A DNA stretch of 12,661 bases from an uncultured Agathobaculum sp. (GTDB lineage Bacteria > Bacillota > Clostridia > Oscillospirales > Butyricicoccaceae). The position numbers and the translations under genes were made by a program. Location: NCBI GenBank assembly GCA_944376955.1, contig CALWEB010000170.1, positions 1-12,661 on the forward strand, in the 5' to 3' direction. The first letter of the stretch is position 1, and each line of letters opens with the position of its first letter. This document shows, one piece after another, positions 1-6,196 of this stretch. The notes under the pieces were generated by a model that saw nothing but the letters and a program-made list of their open reading frames with translations, ran no database searches and was not told where the DNA came from.

Positions 1-1362
1 GACTGCGGCGAGATGACCGTTTCCAAGGAAGACGTACACGTTTGCCCGAAGTGCGGCTCGAAGAACGTCCGTCAGGAAGAGGACGTGCTGGATACTTGGT
101 TCTCCTCTGCGCTGTGGCCGTTCTCCACGCTTGGCTGGCCGGAAAAAACCAAGGAGCTGGAGTACTTCTACCCGACCTCCACGCTGGTCACCGGTTATGA
201 TATTATCTTCTTCTGGGTGGCGCGTATGATCTTCTCGGGTGTCGAGCATATGGGGCAGACCCCGTTCGATACCGTGTATATCCACGGCCTTGTGCGCGAC
301 GCGCAGGGACGCAAGATGTCCAAGTCCTTGGGCAACGGCATCGACCCGCTGGAAATCATCGACCAGTACGGCGCGGATGCGCTGCGCTTCACCCTCGCGA
401 CCGGCAACAGCCCCGGAAACGATATGCGTTTCTCGGACGAGCGCGTGCAGGCGTCGCGTAACTTCTGCAACAAGATCTGGAACGCGTCGCGTTTCATTCA
501 GATGAACCTTACGATCGGCAAGGACAAGGCCGTCGAACTGCCCGAGACGCTTGCGCTTGAGGATAAGTGGATTGTGTCCAAGTTCAATACGCTCGTGGCT
601 GAGGTCACCCGCAACATCGACCAGTATGAGCTGGGTCTGGCTGCGGCCAAGCTCAACGACTTCATCTGGGACAATTTCTGCGACTGGTATATCGAGATCG
701 CCAAGACCCGTTTGCAGGCGGGCGACGAAAACGTGCAGAAGGTGCTGTGCTATGTGCTGAGCGGCGCGATGCAGCTGCTGCACCCGTTCATGCCGTTCAT
801 CACCGAGACCATCTGGCAGGCGCTGCCGCACGAAGGCCCGTCGGTGATGGTGTCCAAGTGGCCGGAATATGACGAAGCGCTACACTTTGCCGCCGAGGAA
901 GCGCAGATGGAGACGCTGATGGACGCGGTGCGTGCCATCCGCAACCGCCGCAGCGAGATGAACGTCCCGCCGTCCAAGAAGGCCAAGGTGCTGATCCTGA
1001 CCGAGAAGAAGGACACCTTTGCTGCCGGTGAAGGATTCTTCCCGAAGCTGGCGTATGCGTCCGGTATTGAGCTGATCGACGCGGTACCCGCGGACGCGGC
1101 TAAGATGGCGTCTGTTGTCACGGGCGACGCGCAGCTGTATATGCCGATGGGCGACCTGATCGACTTCGCCGCCGAGCGTGCGCGCCTCGAAAAGGAGAAG
1201 GCCAAGGTGGAGGACGACATTGCGTTTGTGATGAAGAAACTGAATAACCCGAAGTTCGTCGATAAGGCGCCCGAGAAGGTCGTCGCGGTCGAGCGCGAGA
1301 AGGCCGAAAAGCTGCGCGAGCATCTCGCAAAGCTGGAAGAGTCGATTGCCGCACTCGGTTGA
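1..1362 (+). CDS. valS: Valine--tRNA ligase, C-terminal part (5' end outside window)
   Basis: Cytoplasmic class I aminoacyl-tRNA synthetase that charges tRNA-Val with valine. The frame is open from base 1 (D-C-G-E-M-T...), so the window holds only the last 453 residues; the Rossmann HIGH motif and most of the editing domain lie upstream. Visible are a CPKC pair (fragment residues 15-18), the conserved DTWFSSALWPFSTLGWP stretch, the GRKMSKSLGNGIDP block with the catalytic KMSKS loop (about residues 105-109), a helical anticodon-binding domain (DKWIVSKFN ... FCDWYIEIAK ... HPFMPFITE) and a C-terminal Lys/Glu-rich coiled coil ending in ...KLEESIAALG. That coiled-coil tail is typical of bacterial ValRS. 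The gene ends in TGA and is closed by an intrinsic terminator 28 bases later. The usual Firmicute partner folC follows after one inserted gene. Identity is certain. Confidence 0.97.
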   Translation, partial: DCGEMTVSKEDVHVCPKCGSKNVRQEEDVLDTWFSSALWPFSTLGWPEKTKELEYFYPTSTLVTGYDIIFFWVARMIFSGVEHMGQTPFDTVYIHGLVRDAQGRKMSKSLGNGIDPLEIIDQYGADALRFTLATGNSPGNDMRFSDERVQASRNFCNKIWNASRFIQMNLTIGKDKAVELPETLALEDKWIVSKFNTLVAEVTRNIDQYELGLAAAKLNDFIWDNFCDWYIEIAKTRLQAGDENVQKVLCYVLSGAMQLLHPFMPFITETIWQALPHEGPSVMVSKWPEYDEALHFAAEEAQMETLMDAVRAIRNRRSEMNVPPSKKAKVLILTEKKDTFAAGEGFFPKLAYASGIELIDAVPADAAKMASVVTGDAQLYMPMGDLIDFAAERARLEKEKAKVEDDIAFVMKKLNNPKFVDKAPEKVVAVEREKAEKLREHLAKLEESIAALG

Positions 1363-1389
1363 TACCGTTTCACACAAGGGAATATGAAT

Positions 1390-1426
1390 GCGCCGCAGGC
1401 TGATTTGCCTGCGGCGCGTTTTTTAT
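1390..1426 (+). terminator. Intrinsic terminator after valS
   Basis: A perfect 11-bp GC-rich stem pairs 1390-1400 (GCGCCGCAGGC) with 1407-1417, with a six-base loop TGATTT. It is followed directly by GTTTTTTAT. It lies 28 bases after the valS stop and clearly closes that transcript. Confidence 0.95.
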
Positions 1427-1482
1427 CCCTCCGCATCAGCTCCCAAACAAAACTTGAAAAATTGTTGAAAATGTGCATTACT

Positions 1483-1511
1483 TTCCGGGCGTTTCGGTCG
1501 GTAATTATAAT
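1483..1511 (+). promoter_or_regulatory. Putative sigma-A promoter of the 1556-2629 gene
   Basis: A perfect -10 hexamer TATAAT sits at 1506-1511. It lies in the only AT-rich gap after the valS terminator and 45 bases before the chosen start codon. The -35 position at 17-bp spacing (1483-1488, TTCCGG) is poor, so only the -10 half is well supported. Confidence 0.5.
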
Positions 1512-1555
1512 ATGTGGGATATATCAAAGCAGGGCGCAGGATGGAGGGATGCACG

Positions 1556-2629
1556 ATGATGGATCGGATCGAACGGATTATGGCGATGTACCGCATGGCC
1601 GGGCAGCAGAGCCCGGGCAGCGGCATGACCTTTGACATGCGCACGGGCGCGGATGGCGCACCGCATGACACGCTGACGCTGCGCGGCGACTGGGGGCAGA
1701 CCAACTGGGCACAGGCGGTCAATCAGGTGCTGCAAAGCCTGCAGGACAGCTTCCCGGATATTCAGATCGTTATGGGCAGTGCATCGGACGAGGATGCATT
1801 GCGGCAGCTGGCGGCAAAGCTGGGGGACGGAAAGCATCTGGTGATTGACCAGTCGTTCCTCGCGCAGATGGCGCAGGGGCCGGAGGCGTTCGAGCAGGGC
1901 TGCGAAACGCTGATGCGCCTGCTGCGCACGCTGCACGCTACGGATATTTCGGGTGTGTATCTGACCGAGGACAAGGCACAGACCTGGCAGTATTTTGAGA
2001 AATCGCCCCATTATGAGCAACTCGAGCGGGCGCACCAGCTGTTGCGCTGGTTTGCAGAGATAAACCAGCCAAAGAAGGAGAAAAAGCCGATCATTGTCAC
2101 GCCGCCGCAATATTACTCTACCAAAGGCAAGTATAACCGGTTGGCGCGCGCGCAGAGCGTGGGGCAGGTCAACCTGCTGGTGGCGGATATCAACAGCACG
2201 ATTGACAGCCTGCAGGGCGAGGCGATGGGTTCAGGTGAGAACGCGGCCAAGGCGCGGCGCGCCATCCGGTCGCTGCGCACACTGTTGCAGCGGGCGACCC
2301 GCAAAATCAGCCGCCTGCAAGCGGAGCAACTGCTTAGCGCAAAGAAAAAACGCGCCGAGCGCGAGCAAAAGCAGGAGGAAGCACGCCGGCTGCGGCAGAT
2401 GCAGAAGGATCAGGCCACCAAGCGGCGGCGTGCAGACGCACAGACTGCGGGCGGCGGCATTGTGCAGACCCCGACGCAGGTCAGACGTGCAAAGCATACC
2501 GGTTATGATGAATTTGCAGCGGCGGCCGTGCCTTCCTGCCCGTTGCCCTCGGTTTCTGTGGGTGAAACGGGCGGCACAGGGGACGCGGCGGGTGGCACGG
2601 TCGAATTAGGGCCGGAGATTGCGCTTTGA
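1556..2629 (+). CDS. Unrecognised soluble protein with charged coiled-coil region
   Basis: I do not recognise this 357-residue protein. I chose the ATG at 1556 (MMDRIERI...) because GGAGGG at 1543-1548 lies 7 bases upstream; the ATG at 1541 overlaps that site. No signal peptide or membrane segment is visible. Residues about 35-170 look like a folded alpha/beta domain (LTLRGDWGQTNWAQ, FPDIQIVMG, HLVIDQSFLAQMAQGPEAF). Residues 170-182 are a Lys/Pro linker. Residues about 190-295 are a long, strongly charged helical region (YNRLARAQ ... AKKKRAEREQKQEEARR), probably coiled coil. The last 60 residues are low-complexity Gly/Ala/Pro. It sits alone between valS and folC with its own promoter and terminator, so it is a separate transcription unit. 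GC-rich codon use matches its neighbours. The fold resembles Firmicute families of unknown function; no function is proposed. Confidence 0.85.
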   Translation: MMDRIERIMAMYRMAGQQSPGSGMTFDMRTGADGAPHDTLTLRGDWGQTNWAQAVNQVLQSLQDSFPDIQIVMGSASDEDALRQLAAKLGDGKHLVIDQSFLAQMAQGPEAFEQGCETLMRLLRTLHATDISGVYLTEDKAQTWQYFEKSPHYEQLERAHQLLRWFAEINQPKKEKKPIIVTPPQYYSTKGKYNRLARAQSVGQVNLLVADINSTIDSLQGEAMGSGENAAKARRAIRSLRTLLQRATRKISRLQAEQLLSAKKKRAEREQKQEEARRLRQMQKDQATKRRRADAQTAGGGIVQTPTQVRRAKHTGYDEFAAAAVPSCPLPSVSVGETGGTGDAAGGTVELGPEIAL

Positions 2630-2650
2630 ACGCTGTAACTGGGCGGAAAA

Positions 2651-2679
2651 GGGGAAACTGAGGTTTCTCCTTTTTCTTT
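2651..2679 (+). terminator. Intrinsic terminator after the 1556-2629 gene
   Basis: An 8-bp stem pairs GGGGAAAC (2651-2658) with GTTTCTCC (2663-2670). It contains one G-U pair and has loop TGAG. TTTTTCTTT follows immediately. It lies 22 bases after the stop codon and just before the folC promoter. Confidence 0.8.
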
Positions 2680-2690
2680 GCGGCAAGGCA

Positions 2691-2699
2691 TGGTATAAT
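2691..2699 (+). promoter_or_regulatory. Extended -10 promoter of folC
   Basis: TGGTATAAT at 2691-2699 is a perfect extended -10 element (TGn plus TATAAT), 33 bases before the folC ATG. The -35 region at 17-bp spacing (2671-2676) is only the T-rich tail of the preceding terminator, so the promoter probably relies on the TG extension. Confidence 0.75.
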
Positions 2700-2731
2700 G
2701 TTGCATATCGTTTTTCAGGAAAGGGCTTATT

Positions 2732-4036
2732 ATGGACACCGTTACTCCCAAAACCGCCATTGAGTATATCCATTCGCTTGGCCGCTTTTCCGGCGCGCCC
2801 GGCCTGCACCGCATCCGCGCCCTATGCGCGGCGCTCGGGAACCCGCAGGACGGGTTGAAATTCGTGCATCTGGCGGGCACGAACGGCAAAGGATCGACTG
2901 CGTGCATGACCGATGCCATGCTGCGCGCCGCGGGCTATCGCGTCGGACTGTACACCTCGCCGTATCTGGTGCAGTTCCATGAGCGCATCCGCGTGAACGG
3001 TGGGATGATCCCGGACGCGGATCTCACGCGCCTGTCCGGGCGCGTGGCGCAAGCGTGCGAAGGGCTGACACTGCCCGTAGGTGAGCGCATCGGGGAGTTT
3101 GAGTTTACCACGGCTCTGGCCTTTTTGTATTTTGCCGAGCAGCAGTGCGATATTGTGGTGCTGGAAACCGGTCTCGGCGGACGGTACGATGCGACCAACG
3201 TCATCCGCGCACCCGAGGTGTGCGTCATCACGCCCATTTCGCGCGACCATATGGCCGTTCTGGGCGACACGGTTGCCGAGATCGCCGGGGAAAAGGCGGC
3301 GATCATCAAGCCTGCCTGTGCGGTTGTGTGTGCGGATGGACAGCCGGACGATGCGCTGCCCGTCATCCGGCGCGCTTGTGACGCGGTGGGCGCTGTTTGG
3401 TATGACGGTGTGCAGCCGATGCAGGTGCTGCGGTGTGATATCTCTGGCTCGGCCTTTGTGCGCGGGGAACAGGGTTACACCGTCGCAATGCCCGGCCGCC
3501 ATCAGCTGCAAAATGCGCAGACAGCGCTGCGCACGGTTGCGGCGCTGCGCGAACGCGGCTGGGAGATCCCACTGGAAGCTGAAGTGCGCGGGCTGGCACG
3601 GGCGCGGATGCCCGGGCGGCTCGAGCGCATGGCCGAGCAGCCGCTGGTGCTGCTCGACGGGGCGCACAATGCCGCCGGGGTGGCAGCACTCACCCGTACG
3701 GTGGATGAAATGCTCAAAATGCGCCGCCTGCTGGTCGTGATGGGCATGGTAAAGGATAAGGAATACGCGGCATGTATTGAGGAAATGGCGCGCCGCGCGG
3801 ATGTGTTTTTTGCCTGTGCGCCCGAGGCAGATGCGCGCGCTCTGCCCGCGCAGACGGCTGCGGCTATTGCGGAGCAGCACTGCGGCGAAGTGTATGACTG
3901 CCACACGGCCGAACACGCCCTGACGCTTGCGCTGGAAAAGGCTGGGCCGCGCGACTGTGTGCTGGTGTGCGGGTCGCTGTACCTGATCGGGGAAGCGGAA
4001 AAAATCCTGCGTGCGCGACAGAAAGCGGCAGAATAA
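2732..4036 (+). CDS. folC: Folylpolyglutamate synthase / dihydrofolate synthase
   Basis: Mur-ligase-family enzyme that adds glutamate to dihydropteroate and/or to tetrahydrofolates with ATP, in the cytoplasm. The 434 residues match the usual length. Visible are the ATP-binding P-loop GTNGKGST (residues 49-56), YTSPYL (75-79), the omega-loop region ETGLGGRYDATN (145-156), the Mg-site segment RDHMAVLG (171-178), EKAAIIKP (187-194) with the lysine that is carbamylated in this family, GRLE (295-298) and the C-terminal-domain motif DGAHNAAG (309-316). The ATG at 2732 is preceded by AGGAAAGGG at 2717-2725. It has its own extended -10 promoter and a strong terminator. valS-folC linkage is common in Firmicutes; here one extra gene separates them. 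Whether it is bifunctional (DHFS plus FPGS) cannot be told from the sequence. Confidence 0.96.
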   Translation: MDTVTPKTAIEYIHSLGRFSGAPGLHRIRALCAALGNPQDGLKFVHLAGTNGKGSTACMTDAMLRAAGYRVGLYTSPYLVQFHERIRVNGGMIPDADLTRLSGRVAQACEGLTLPVGERIGEFEFTTALAFLYFAEQQCDIVVLETGLGGRYDATNVIRAPEVCVITPISRDHMAVLGDTVAEIAGEKAAIIKPACAVVCADGQPDDALPVIRRACDAVGAVWYDGVQPMQVLRCDISGSAFVRGEQGYTVAMPGRHQLQNAQTALRTVAALRERGWEIPLEAEVRGLARARMPGRLERMAEQPLVLLDGAHNAAGVAALTRTVDEMLKMRRLLVVMGMVKDKEYAACIEEMARRADVFFACAPEADARALPAQTAAAIAEQHCGEVYDCHTAEHALTLALEKAGPRDCVLVCGSLYLIGEAEKILRARQKAAE

Positions 4037-4057
4037 AACGGAAATAAATGGTAATAT

Positions 4058-4095
4058 AAGGCTTGTACCGGATGGGTACAAGCCTTTTTTGTTTT
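4058..4095 (+). terminator. Intrinsic terminator after folC
   Basis: A perfect 12-bp stem pairs AAGGCTTGTACC (4058-4069) with 4075-4086, with loop GGATG. It runs into TTTTTTGTTTTG. It lies between folC and spoIIAA and leaves only about 28 bases before the spoIIAA start codon. Confidence 0.93.
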
Positions 4096-4123
4096 GTCAG
4101 AAAAAAATGAGGTGAAAACAATT

Positions 4124-4441
4124 ATGCTGCATATCACACAGGCAGAGAGCGGAGGTGTGCTGACGGTTTCGCTGTCCGGGGAGCTGGATCACCACGCTGC
4201 GCGCGAGGCCATCGAGCAGAGCGAAGACCTTTTGGCGCTCTATCCTTGCGAAAAGCTGGTGCTCAACCTTGCCGGGCTGACATTTATGGACAGTTCCGGC
4301 CTTGCGGTCGTACTGCATCTGCACCGCACCTGTGCGCGCAGCGGCTGCGATTTTGCGGTGCGCGGCACGCCGCCGCAGCCCATGCGTGTGTTTGAGGCGG
4401 CGGGTCTGCCGCAGGTCATGGTGTTCGAGAGGGGGGAGTAA
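4124..4441 (+). CDS. spoIIAA: Anti-sigma F factor antagonist SpoIIAA
   Basis: STAS-domain anti-anti-sigma factor. Unphosphorylated SpoIIAA binds the SpoIIAB-sigma-F complex and frees sigma-F in the forespore; SpoIIAB phosphorylates and inactivates it. The 105 residues form a single STAS domain with GELDHH (residues 19-24) and FMDSSGL (54-60). Ser58 in DSSG matches the phosphorylated serine of the Bacillus subtilis protein. I chose the ATG at 4124 because GAGGTG at 4109-4114 lies 9 bases upstream; an in-frame TTG at 4094 lies inside the folC terminator tail and has no ribosome site. First gene of the canonical spoIIAA-spoIIAB-sigF operon; its stop is 1 base from the next start codon, so translation is probably coupled. 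Confidence 0.95.
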   Translation: MLHITQAESGGVLTVSLSGELDHHAAREAIEQSEDLLALYPCEKLVLNLAGLTFMDSSGLAVVLHLHRTCARSGCDFAVRGTPPQPMRVFEAAGLPQVMVFERGE

Positions 4442-4442
4442 C

Positions 4443-4880
4443 TTGCGCGCGGTCATCAACAAAATGAGCCTGAAGTTTGAAAGCCATTCGGTCAACGAGG
4501 CGTTTGCCCGACAGGCGGTCGGCGCGTTTGTCGCGCAGCTGGACCCGACGATGGAGGAACTGGGCGATATCAAAACTGTGGTCTCCGAGGCGGTCACCAA
4601 CGCGATTGTCCACGGGTATGCGGACAAAACCGGGTTTATCACGGTCACGGTGCGGCTGCTGGAAGGACGCGTGCTGGAGATGAAGGTCAAGGACGCGGGG
4701 CGCGGCATCGAGAATGTCGAGCAGGCGCGCCAGCCGATGTTCACCACCGGGGACGACACCCGCAGCGGCATGGGCTTTACCATCATGGAATCGTTTACCG
4801 ACAAGCTGCGCGTGCGCTCCACGCCCGGTAAGGGGACGATGGTGACCATGGTGAAGCTGTTGAAGGAGCGCGGCGCGTGA
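4443..4880 (+). CDS. spoIIAB: Anti-sigma F factor / serine kinase SpoIIAB
   Basis: GHKL-fold protein that holds sigma-F inactive and uses ATP to phosphorylate SpoIIAA. The 145 residues include LDPTMEELGDIKTVVSEAV (about 33-51), the N-box EAVTNAIVHGY (49-59) with the Mg-binding Asn, the G1 box DAGRGI (84-89), ARQPMFTT (95-102) and the G2 box RSGMGFTIME (107-116). These stretches closely match Bacillus SpoIIAB. I chose the TTG at 4443: GGGGGGAG at 4431-4438 lies 4 bases upstream, and it gives an N-terminus slightly longer than in B. subtilis. The in-frame ATG at 4464 would align well with other family members but has no ribosome site. The start remains the one uncertainty. The gene ends by overlapping the GTG of sigF. 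Confidence 0.94.
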   Translation: MRAVINKMSLKFESHSVNEAFARQAVGAFVAQLDPTMEELGDIKTVVSEAVTNAIVHGYADKTGFITVTVRLLEGRVLEMKVKDAGRGIENVEQARQPMFTTGDDTRSGMGFTIMESFTDKLRVRSTPGKGTMVTMVKLLKERGA

Positions 4881-5584
4881 CCAGCACGATGCGCGGCCTG
4901 CTTGAGCGGGCAGCGGCGGGCGATCGCGATGCGGAAGCGCAGCTGATCGAGGAAAACAGCGGCCTGATCTGGTCGATTGCGCGACGGTATTACGGGCGCG
5001 GTGTGGAGCCGGACGACCTGTATCAGCTGGCCTGTGTGGGCTTTATCAAGGCAGTGCGCGCCTTTGACGCGGCGCTCGGCAACGAGTTTTCTACTTATGC
5101 GGTGCCCAAGATTGCGGGCGAGATCCGGCGGTTTCTACGCGACGACGGCGCAGTGAAGGTCGGGCGTGCGGTCAAGGAACGCGCGGTGCGCGTGCGGCGC
5201 ATTCAGGCGGAGCTGGAAGGGCGCACGGGACGATCCCCGACGGTGACGGAAGTTGCGGCGGCCGCTGGGCTGACCGTGGAGGAAGTCGCCTCCTGCGAGC
5301 AGGCGGACGTGACGGTGGACTCATTCGAGCGGGAGCTGTCCGGCGGTGGGCGGCTGGGCGACCTGGTGGGAGACGAGGGCATGGAGGAGCGCACCTGCCT
5401 GTATCTGTCGCTGGGCGAGGCGATGCGCACGCTGCCCGAGCGCGAGCGGCAGGTGCTCGCCCTGCGGTTTTCGCGCGATATGACCCAGCAGCAGGTGTCC
5501 AAAATCATCGGCGTGTCGCAGGTGCAGGTGTCCCGCATTGAAAAGCGTGCGATTGAGGCGCTGCGCAAAAAACTGATCGAATAG
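4877..5584 (+). CDS. sigF: RNA polymerase sporulation sigma factor SigF (SpoIIAC)
   Basis: Sigma-70-family factor that directs forespore-specific transcription after septation. The 235 residues contain region 2 (NSGLIWSIARRYYGRGVEPDDLYQ ... FSTYAVPKIAGEIRRFLRDDG, about residues 27-91), region 3 (VKVGRAVKERA ... GRSPTVTEVA, 93-127) and region 4 with its helix-turn-helix (LPERERQVLALRF, then TQQQVSKIIGVSQVQVSRIEK, about 186-223). YAVPKIAGEI and SQVQVSR are strongly SigF/SigG-like; placement directly after spoIIAA and spoIIAB makes it SigF. The GTG start at 4877 overlaps the spoIIAB TGA (GTGA), with AAGGAG at 4863-4868 as ribosome site, so the two genes are translationally coupled and dosage of kinase and sigma is linked. 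No spoVA genes follow. Confidence 0.95.
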   Translation: MTSTMRGLLERAAAGDRDAEAQLIEENSGLIWSIARRYYGRGVEPDDLYQLACVGFIKAVRAFDAALGNEFSTYAVPKIAGEIRRFLRDDGAVKVGRAVKERAVRVRRIQAELEGRTGRSPTVTEVAAAAGLTVEEVASCEQADVTVDSFERELSGGGRLGDLVGDEGMEERTCLYLSLGEAMRTLPERERQVLALRFSRDMTQQQVSKIIGVSQVQVSRIEKRAIEALRKKLIE

Positions 5585-5616
5585 GGCGGACTGCATATCC
5601 AGTGCGGCCCGCCTTT
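5584..5616 (+). terminator. Possible weak terminator after sigF
   Basis: An imperfect hairpin follows the sigF stop: ACTG/CAGT (5590-5593 with 5600-5603) around loop CATATC, continued by GGGC/GCCC across an internal loop. Only three T residues follow, so termination would be weak. Confidence 0.3.
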
Positions 5617-5634
5617 CGCGTGCGCAGTTTGGCG

Positions 5635-5663
5635 TTGACAGGCTGCGTGGGCTGGGGTAAACT
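5635..5663 (+). promoter_or_regulatory. Sigma-A promoter of the four-helix membrane protein gene
   Basis: A perfect -35 TTGACA (5635-5640), a 17-bp spacer and a -10 TAAACT (5658-5663, 4 of 6 matches) lie 34 bases before the chosen start. This is the best full promoter match in the window. It indicates vegetative expression independent of the spoIIA operon. Confidence 0.8.
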
Positions 5664-5696
5664 GAAAGCAGATACCGGGAAAAAGGGGTGGAAGCG

Positions 5697-6140
5697 ATGC
5701 AGAAAACGGTACGGAAATCGGTAGTCGGCTGGGCGGTTGGTTTGGCCGCGGTCTGGGTGATGGTTGTGCTGGCCATATCGCTTTCCCCCACGATGCAGGG
5801 CAGCATTCCGTATTTCAGCGGATTTGGCAGCCGTGTGATGTGGGTTGCGGCGGGATTGGCTGCGGTGGTGTATCTGCTCCCTGCGGTGCTGTACGGCGCG
5901 GGGCAGCACTGGGCGAAATACCTGCTGGCCGTGGTCAACGGCGCGGTGATGGTCGTAACGCTCGCCCTGCTTGGGCTGATGGCGGTCATGCTGCTGTTTC
6001 AGGTCGGCGGCGAGGGATGGTATGTCATGCGGCGCGATCCTTTGTTTCTCGTTGTGGCGGGACTGGGGGTTATCGCGTTTGTGATGGGATTTTTCTGGTT
6101 CCGCGCGGCGTTTCCTGTGCGCGGGTCGGATAAAGTGTGA
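5697..6140 (+). CDS. Small four-helix integral membrane protein, function unknown
   Basis: The 147-residue protein has four predicted membrane helices at about residues 9-30, 46-68, 75-101 and 114-134, linked by short loops. The N-terminus is basic (MQKTVRKS) and the C-terminal tail is short and charged. There is no cleavable signal peptide, metal motif or enzyme signature. I chose the ATG at 5697 because AAAGGGGTGG just upstream resembles a Clostridia ribosome site; the GTG at 5688 would add three residues and cannot be excluded. It has its own sigma-A promoter and shares a bidirectional terminator with pcrA. The family is not recognised; a small transport accessory or envelope protein would fit but is not shown. 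Confidence 0.8.
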   Translation: MQKTVRKSVVGWAVGLAAVWVMVVLAISLSPTMQGSIPYFSGFGSRVMWVAAGLAAVVYLLPAVLYGAGQHWAKYLLAVVNGAVMVVTLALLGLMAVMLLFQVGGEGWYVMRRDPLFLVVAGLGVIAFVMGFFWFRAAFPVRGSDKV

Positions 6141-6153
6141 AAGAACAACGTAA

Positions 6154-6186
6154 AAGGCGGCTGCCGGAGGGCAGCCGCCTTATTTT
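6154..6186. terminator. Bidirectional terminator between convergent genes
   Basis: A perfect 12-bp stem pairs AAGGCGGCTGCC (6154-6165) with 6170-6181, with loop GGAG. ATTTTAT follows on the + strand and TTTT on the - strand. It lies between the ends of the membrane protein gene (+) and pcrA (-) and can serve both. Confidence 0.9.
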
Positions 6187-6196
6187 ATGTTCATTT

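Noticed and set aside
750..1478. - strand open frame of 242 codons opposite valS
   Set aside because: It is Ser/Arg/Ala-rich, typical of antisense translation, and it runs through the valS terminator.
4028..4045. Sigma-H-like half-sites: GCAGAATAA at 4028-4036 and AACGGAAAT at 4037-4045
   Set aside because: Each resembles one half of the consensus, but they are in the wrong order and spacing, and both lie upstream of the folC terminator.
2822..4081. Long - strand open frame of 419 codons opposite folC
   Set aside because: folC on the + strand has all family motifs, a ribosome site, a promoter and a terminator. The antisense frame is a by-product of GC-rich codons.
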